A stretch of 9,347 nt of DNA from Cyanobacteria bacterium UBA11370 (GTDB taxonomy: Bacteria; Cyanobacteriota; Cyanobacteriia; Cyanobacteriales; Coleofasciculaceae). Positions 5,498 through 9,347 of the stretch are shown here, in pieces. The notes under the pieces are model-generated. The model was not told where the DNA came from and did no database searches. It saw only the letters and a list, made by a program, of their open reading frames with translations. How positions within the stretch are numbered: the stretch's first letter is position 1; each line of letters begins with the position of its first letter. Position numbers and translations under genes: made by a program. Where the stretch lies: positions 7,759 to 17,105 of the forward strand of contig DNGI01000429.1 in the NCBI GenBank assembly GCA_003486645.1. The letters are read 5' to 3'.

Positions 5498-6408
5498 TGA
5501 TGAATCCACATACAATCCGAAGTCGAGAACAACGCACAGCTTGGATCTTATTAGTACCCGCTCTAGTACTACTTTTATTGGTCTTTGCTTACCCAATTGT
5601 ACGAGCCTTTTGGTTGAGTTTGTTTACTAAAAATTTAGGCACAGAGTTACAACCCGTTTTCTCTGGTTTGGAAAATTACGGACGCATGGTGGGAGATGGT
5701 CGCTTCTGGCAGAGTTTTGGGGTAACAGTTATGTTTACATCTGCCTCTGTTTTGCTGGAGTTAGTATTAGGAATGGGAATTGCATTAGTTCTCAATCAGA
5801 AGTTCTTAGGACGGGGTTTAGTGCGAACCAGTGCTATCATTCCTTGGGCTTTACCAACAGCTCTAATTGGTCTGGCTTGGGCATGGATTTTTAATGATCA
5901 ATTTGGGGTTGTAAACGATATATTGCTCCGTTTAGGTCTAATTGAAACGGGAATTAACTGGCTAGGAAACCCCACCCTAGCGTTAATCGCTGTAATTTTG
6001 GCGGATGTTTGGAAAACGACACCCTTTATTAGTATTTTACTGTTGGCTGGCTTGCAGTCAATCTCCCCGGATCTCTATGAAGCCCATTCAATTGATGGTG
6101 CAACACCTTGGCAAAACTTTACTCGAATTACACTGCCTTTATTAATGCCACAAATTCTAATTGCCGTGCTATTTCGCTTTGCACAAGCATTCGGAATTTT
6201 TGACTTAATTGCGGTTATGACTGGGGGAGGACCTGGGGGTGCAACTGAAGTTGTGTCTCTTTATATTTACTCTACTGTGATGCGCTATTTAGATTTTGGT
6301 TATGGTGCAGCCCTGGTTGTAGTGACATTTTTGTTGTTGATTTTAGCCGTTGCGATCGCTAGTTTTCTGCTCAGTCGAACTCGGACTAAAACATCAGGAG
6401 CTGTTTAA
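5497..6408 (+). CDS. ABC importer permease, MalF/UgpA type
   Basis: This is a 303-residue inner-membrane permease of the binding-protein-dependent carbohydrate uptake family. Six hydrophobic segments are visible, the first at about residues 15-37 and the last at about 269-293. The cytoplasmic EAA loop that docks on the ATPase is at 195-217 (EAHSIDGA, then Gly201 and ITLPLLMP). MTGGGPGGATE (241-251) is typical of UgpA/MalF-type sugar permeases. The start is ATG ATG; either Met could initiate, and no Shine-Dalgarno is present because a heptamer repeat occupies that position. A HIP1 octamer (6352) lies near the 3' end. It follows the binding-protein gene by 100 bp and precedes the second permease by 52 bp, consistent with one operon. 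It would form a heterodimeric channel with the 6461 product. Family secure; substrate not. Confidence 0.93.
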   Translation: MMNPHTIRSREQRTAWILLVPALVLLLLVFAYPIVRAFWLSLFTKNLGTELQPVFSGLENYGRMVGDGRFWQSFGVTVMFTSASVLLELVLGMGIALVLNQKFLGRGLVRTSAIIPWALPTALIGLAWAWIFNDQFGVVNDILLRLGLIETGINWLGNPTLALIAVILADVWKTTPFISILLLAGLQSISPDLYEAHSIDGATPWQNFTRITLPLLMPQILIAVLFRFAQAFGIFDLIAVMTGGGPGGATEVVSLYIYSTVMRYLDFGYGAALVVVTFLLLILAVAIASFLLSRTRTKTSGAV

Positions 6409-6460
6409 ATTATTAAGAAGTTAATTGTTTTAATCTTGAACTTAAAAATGGGAACTAATT

Positions 6461-7345
6461 ATGACTATAAATGTACAGCAATACTCAAATACTCCATCTC
6501 CAACCGGAGGAATTAATATCCCTTGGAAAAAGATATTAATGCCCTTGGCAATTGCCTTAGTCATGCTTTTTTGCCTCGCACCAGCCTTGTGGCAATTACT
6601 AACCTCATTCAAGGTTAATCAGGATATTTCTGCTCTTCCTACCGTCTATTTTCCCACTCGATACACGCTCAATCACTACATTGAGTTGTTCGTCCGTCGC
6701 CCATTTTTACGTTACATCTTTAATAGTGCCTTGGTGTCAATTACTTCCACCGCTTTAGCGTTAGCGATTGGAGCGCCTGCCGCCTACGCACTGGCTCGAT
6801 TACGTCCTTGGGGCGGAAAAGTTATCCTTGCCAGTATCCTCATTGTTACGTTATTTCCTGGGATTTTGTTATTCCTGGGACTGTTAGAAATTATTCAAAA
6901 TCTGCACCTCGCAAATAACTATCTAGCACTGATTATTCCCTACACAGCGATGAATCTACCCCTAACTATTCTGGTGCTACGAAGCTTTTTTGAACAATTG
7001 CCAAAAGACCTAGAAGATGCAGCGAGAGTTGATGGTTATAACACCTTTCAAATGCTACTAAAAATCATCTTGCCTATGACACTTCCTGCGTTAGTTACTA
7101 CGGGTATTCTGACCTTTATTTTTGCCTGGAACGAGTTTATTTTTGCCCTCACGTTTATCACTCGTGAAACCATGAAAACCATTCCTGTTGCTGCGGCTCA
7201 ACTAGGCGGTGCTTCCCTATTTGAAATTCCCTATGGCCCTATTGCAGCGGCTACAGTATTAGGAACGCTACCCCTTGTTTTACTAGTTTTATTCTTCCAG
7301 CGCAAGATCGTTCAAGGGTTAACGGCTGGTGCTGTTAAAGGATAG
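6461..7345 (+). CDS. ABC importer permease, MalG/UgpE type
   Basis: This is the second, 294-residue permease of the importer. It has six hydrophobic segments, the first at about residues 25-48 after a polar N-terminus. The EAA loop is at 185-209 (EDAARVDG, then ILPMTLP). AWNEFIFAL (222-230) is the MalG/UgpE hallmark, and the C-terminal tail FFQRKIVQGLTAGAVKG (278-294) is the family-typical ending that reaches the ATPase dimer in MalG-like proteins. The ATG at 6461 has only a weak GGGA about 8 nt upstream. It lies 52 bp after the first permease and 112 bp before the ATPase, with heptamer repeats starting at the last base of its TAG stop. Length and motif order are normal, with no sign of damage. 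It pairs with the 5497 product in the membrane. Confidence 0.93.
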   Translation: MTINVQQYSNTPSPTGGINIPWKKILMPLAIALVMLFCLAPALWQLLTSFKVNQDISALPTVYFPTRYTLNHYIELFVRRPFLRYIFNSALVSITSTALALAIGAPAAYALARLRPWGGKVILASILIVTLFPGILLFLGLLEIIQNLHLANNYLALIIPYTAMNLPLTILVLRSFFEQLPKDLEDAARVDGYNTFQMLLKIILPMTLPALVTTGILTFIFAWNEFIFALTFITRETMKTIPVAAAQLGGASLFEIPYGPIAAATVLGTLPLVLLVLFFQRKIVQGLTAGAVKG

Positions 7346-7365
7346 AGTTTTGAGTTTTGAGTTTT
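7345..7365 (+). repeat. GAGTTTT heptamer x3
   Basis: Three perfect tandem copies of GAGTTTT begin at the last base of the permease stop codon. A looser heptamer run on 7-bp phase follows (7366-7400: CAATTAC, TAACTCT, TACTCCT, AACTCTT, AACTAAT). Its AACTC cores are partly complementary to GAGTT, so an imperfect hairpin is possible in the mRNA. Confidence 0.7.
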
Positions 7366-7406
7366 CAATTACTAACTCTTACTCCTAACTCTTAACTAAT
7401 AGTTTT

Positions 7407-7455
7407 AATCCAAAATCCAAAATCCAAAATCCAAAATCCAAAATCCAAAATCGAA
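7407..7455 (+). repeat. AATCCAA heptamer array (six perfect units plus AATCGAA)
   Basis: Seven consecutive 7-bp units occupy 49 bp, six identical and the last with one change. The array ends 2 bp before the ATPase ATG and fills the place where a Shine-Dalgarno would be. It is a typical STRR-class repeat of cyanobacteria, and copy number is expected to vary between strains. Confidence 0.85.
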
Positions 7456-7457
7456 AG

Positions 7458-8558
7458 ATGGCTAAACTAGAACTCAGAAACTTAAATAAGACCTATACTC
7501 CCAAAGTCATTCCGGTTAAAGATGTTAGTTTAACCGTAGAAGATCATGAATTTCTCACCTTACTAGGTCCTTCCGGATGTGGAAAATCTACTATCCTGCG
7601 ACTCATAGCAGGTTTAGAAGAACCCACACGGGGTCAAGTTAGGATTGGGAATATAAATGTCACAAATCGAAGACCAGGCGATCGCAATATTGCGATGGTA
7701 TTTCAAAGCTATGCGCTTTATCCTCACTTAAGTGTTTACGAGAACATTGCATCGGGATTAAGGTTACAAAAAACACCATCCGCAGAAATCAAACAGCGAG
7801 TTGCAGAAGCATCCAGAGTATTAGGATTAGACGAATTAATGAATCGCAAACCGGGTCAAATGTCTGGCGGACAACGACAACGGGTTGCTTTAGCACGTGC
7901 CTTAGTACGTCGCCCTGATGTATTCTTATTAGATGAACCTCTTAGTAACTTAGATGCACTGTTGCGGGAAAAAGTTAGGGCAGAAATTAAACAACTCTTT
8001 GATGCTCAACAAGTTCCAGTGGTTTATGTTACTCACGACCAAACAGAAGCCATGACATTATCGAGCAAAGTAGCTGTACTCGATAAAGGTTGCGTTCAAC
8101 AACTTGACCCGCCTGATCGCATTTATAATCATCCAGCCAATCTATTTGTCGCTGGATTTGTTGGTAGTCCCCAGATGAATTTATTAACCCTACCTTGTGA
8201 GGGAAATTCTGCAATACTCGGTCATTTCAGAATAGCTTTGCCGGAACTTCCAACTGCACCGCCTCAGATTATATTAGGTATCCGTCCGGAAAATGTTCGC
8301 ATTGCTGAATCAGAAGATAAAAACCTGGTTAGGGGTCGAGTATATTTAGTAGAAAACTTAGGAATGCACAAGTTAATTAGCGTAAATGTTGAAGGTTCTC
8401 GAACAGAACCTATTACAATACGTGCCCTAGTTCCGACTGATCAAAGTTGGGGCGGTGAAGATGTTACACTAACATTGCCTCCCCAAGATACTCACTGGTT
8501 TGATGTGCAGACAGGCAATGCAGTTTCCCGAAGGCAACCGCTTGCTATTGGACGTTAA
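7458..8558 (+). CDS. ABC importer ATP-binding protein, MalK/UgpC type with TOBE domain
   Basis: This 366-residue cytoplasmic ATPase powers the importer as a homodimer under the two permeases. All nucleotide-binding motifs are present in order: Walker A GPSGCGKST (37-45), Q-loop FQSYALYPH (82-90), signature MSGGQRQR (135-142; Met replaces the usual Leu), Walker B VFLLDEP (155-161), D-loop SNLD (163-166) and the switch His193 in THD. The C-terminal part (about 240-345) is the TOBE regulatory/solute-sensing domain of the carbohydrate subfamily, with GIRPENV (274-280) as its marker. Length matches MalK, UgpC and GgtA. It contains a HIP1 octamer (7678). No Shine-Dalgarno is visible; the ATG follows a heptamer array by 2 bp. 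In Synechocystis the related ggtA is unlinked to ggtBCD, whereas here the ATPase is last in the operon. It could also serve other sugar importers. Confidence 0.95.
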   Translation: MAKLELRNLNKTYTPKVIPVKDVSLTVEDHEFLTLLGPSGCGKSTILRLIAGLEEPTRGQVRIGNINVTNRRPGDRNIAMVFQSYALYPHLSVYENIASGLRLQKTPSAEIKQRVAEASRVLGLDELMNRKPGQMSGGQRQRVALARALVRRPDVFLLDEPLSNLDALLREKVRAEIKQLFDAQQVPVVYVTHDQTEAMTLSSKVAVLDKGCVQQLDPPDRIYNHPANLFVAGFVGSPQMNLLTLPCEGNSAILGHFRIALPELPTAPPQIILGIRPENVRIAESEDKNLVRGRVYLVENLGMHKLISVNVEGSRTEPITIRALVPTDQSWGGEDVTLTLPPQDTHWFDVQTGNAVSRRQPLAIGR

Positions 8559-8570
8559 TGTCAACATTAA
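8555..8570 (+). terminator. AT-rich dyad over the ATPase stop codon
   Basis: TTAATG (8555-8560) and CATTAA (8565-8570) flank a TCAA loop and include the TAA stop. A second, imperfect hairpin pairs AGTTCGCT (8601-8608) with AGCTGAACT (8630-8638, one bulge). Neither has a T-run. Together they fill the 96-bp gap between convergent genes and may mark transcript ends. Confidence 0.3.
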
Positions 8571-8654
8571 TAGCTTAGTTCTAAACGATTAAGAAAGGCG
8601 AGTTCGCTGACATCTCTAAGAAGTTAGTGAGCTGAACTGCTGGCATATCACAAC

Positions 8655-9263
8655 TCAAATACAGTGGCTATTCTGTAACGCTTGCCGATACACTCTTATG
8701 GCTTGGGTTTGGTTAGAATAATTGACATAACTGACTAACAAAACTGGGTCTAAATCAGGGAGTAAAACAGAGCGATCGCTTTGTGTATATGTTCCTGTTT
8801 CTGGCTGTAAAATCTGAAACGATAACTGATTATTTTGCCAAAACCAAACTTCTCTTACACCTAACCCTTGATAGACTTCAAGTTTATCAATTCCGCCGCT
8901 GGTGAGGGCAATTTCTATAGCGATATCAGGAACTTCTCCTAGTTCACCCAAGCAATAACATTCATCCGGTTCTGCACCTCTAGCTACGGTTTCTCGACGG
9001 AAGGTAGCATTGCCATAACCATTGAGTTCGATGTCCCGTTCCTCAGCATAGGCTTCAATTAATCGGGCGATAATTTTCTTGAGGCGTTCGTGTTCGGGGG
9101 AGGTTGTCATAATAATTTCGAGTTTGCCTTCCAGGTAAGTGAGGCGAGGGAAAGCATCGACAAACATATCGGCAAGGTTGATATAATGTTGCCAGGTTAT
9201 GCCATCAAGAATTATACGTTGTTCTTCGGTCGGTTGGAGGGTTTTAGGGTCGAGGAGTAGCAT
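8655..9263 (-). CDS. Uma2 family (DUF820) PD-(D/E)XK nuclease-fold protein
   Basis: This 202-residue protein belongs to the Uma2/DUF820 family, found in many copies in cyanobacterial genomes and predicted to adopt a restriction-endonuclease-like fold; cellular targets are unknown. Family landmarks are TWQHYINLAD near the N-terminus, LTYLEGKLEIIMTTSPEHER (41-60), ARGAEPDECY (94-103), and the catalytic core PDIAIEIALTSGGIDKLEVY (112-131). Asp100, Asp113, Glu117 and Lys127 fit the metal-binding and catalytic set, followed by GVREVWFW (135-142). All expected residues are present and the length is normal, so it looks intact. A HIP1 octamer (8772) is inside. No Shine-Dalgarno precedes the ATG at 9263. 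It converges on the transporter operon and is probably unrelated to it. Family members are often mobile within genomes, but no mobile-element ends are seen here. Confidence 0.93.
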   Translation of the reverse strand: MLLLDPKTLQPTEEQRIILDGITWQHYINLADMFVDAFPRLTYLEGKLEIIMTTSPEHERLKKIIARLIEAYAEERDIELNGYGNATFRRETVARGAEPDECYCLGELGEVPDIAIEIALTSGGIDKLEVYQGLGVREVWFWQNNQLSFQILQPETGTYTQSDRSVLLPDLDPVLLVSYVNYSNQTQAIRVYRQALQNSHCI

Positions 9264-9347
9264 GGTTAATTTTATTTTTAGGAGAGTTCAGGGTAAAGGG
9301 AGAGCGAATTCCATTACATAAGAGGAGATAAGCTGTTCGTCATTTAA

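Noticed and set aside
7407..7455. Short regular repeat considered as a CRISPR array or iteron origin
   Set aside because: Units are 7 bp with no spacers, so it is not CRISPR. There is no replication gene or DnaA-box cluster nearby, and it fits the STRR class instead.
8655..9263. Uma2 protein considered as part of a defence system or transposon
   Set aside because: No partner genes, terminal inverted repeats or target duplications are visible. These proteins are usually solitary in cyanobacteria.

Overview
The window looks like chromosomal DNA of a cyanobacterium. The octamer GCGATCGC (HIP1) occurs seven times in 9.3 kb, and degenerate heptamer tandem repeats sit between genes. Most starts lack a Shine-Dalgarno sequence. 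The protein content (a DUF4383 membrane protein and a Uma2/DUF820 nuclease-fold protein) also fits. The repeats suggest a filamentous lineage, but the genus cannot be fixed from this sequence. No rRNA, tRNA, CRISPR array, insertion sequence or prophage gene was seen.

Left part (1-2639). A small four-helix DUF4383 membrane protein reads leftward (74-526). A 621-bp non-coding stretch with several inverted repeats separates it from a rightward gene for an unrecognised 109-residue hydrophilic protein (1148-1477). Two hairpins follow, and then a convergent leftward gene for an acetoacetate-decarboxylase-fold protein (1670-2320). A 319-bp divergent region separates that gene from the next.

Middle (2640-4067). 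A 299-residue protein has no obvious annotation. It carries an N-x2-H-x4-H motif followed about 115 residues later by Glu-Asp, which resembles the mononuclear-iron site of Rieske oxygenase catalytic domains. No Rieske [2Fe-2S] cluster motif is visible. I consider it the most unusual protein here. A terminator-like hairpin and a 528-bp non-coding stretch follow; the stretch holds a plausible sigma70-type promoter and a 14-bp direct repeat.

Right part (4068-8558). Four co-directional genes encode a complete carbohydrate/osmolyte-type ABC importer: periplasmic binding protein, two inner-membrane permeases and a MalK/UgpC-type ATPase with a TOBE domain. The arrangement resembles the glucosylglycerol/sucrose/trehalose (Ggt) family of cyanobacteria, but the substrate cannot be read from sequence. 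The binding protein would capture the solute, the permease pair would form the channel through EAA-loop contacts with the ATPase dimer, and ATP hydrolysis would drive uptake. The gaps are not empty: a 12-bp perfect inverted repeat straddles the binding-protein stop codon, and heptamer repeats run up to the starts of the first permease and of the ATPase.

A leftward Uma2-family protein gene (8655-9263) converges on the transporter operon.

I see no strong case for a complete new multi-gene system. The points most worth checking are the Rieske-less oxygenase-like protein and the structured, repeat-laden spacers of the transporter operon.
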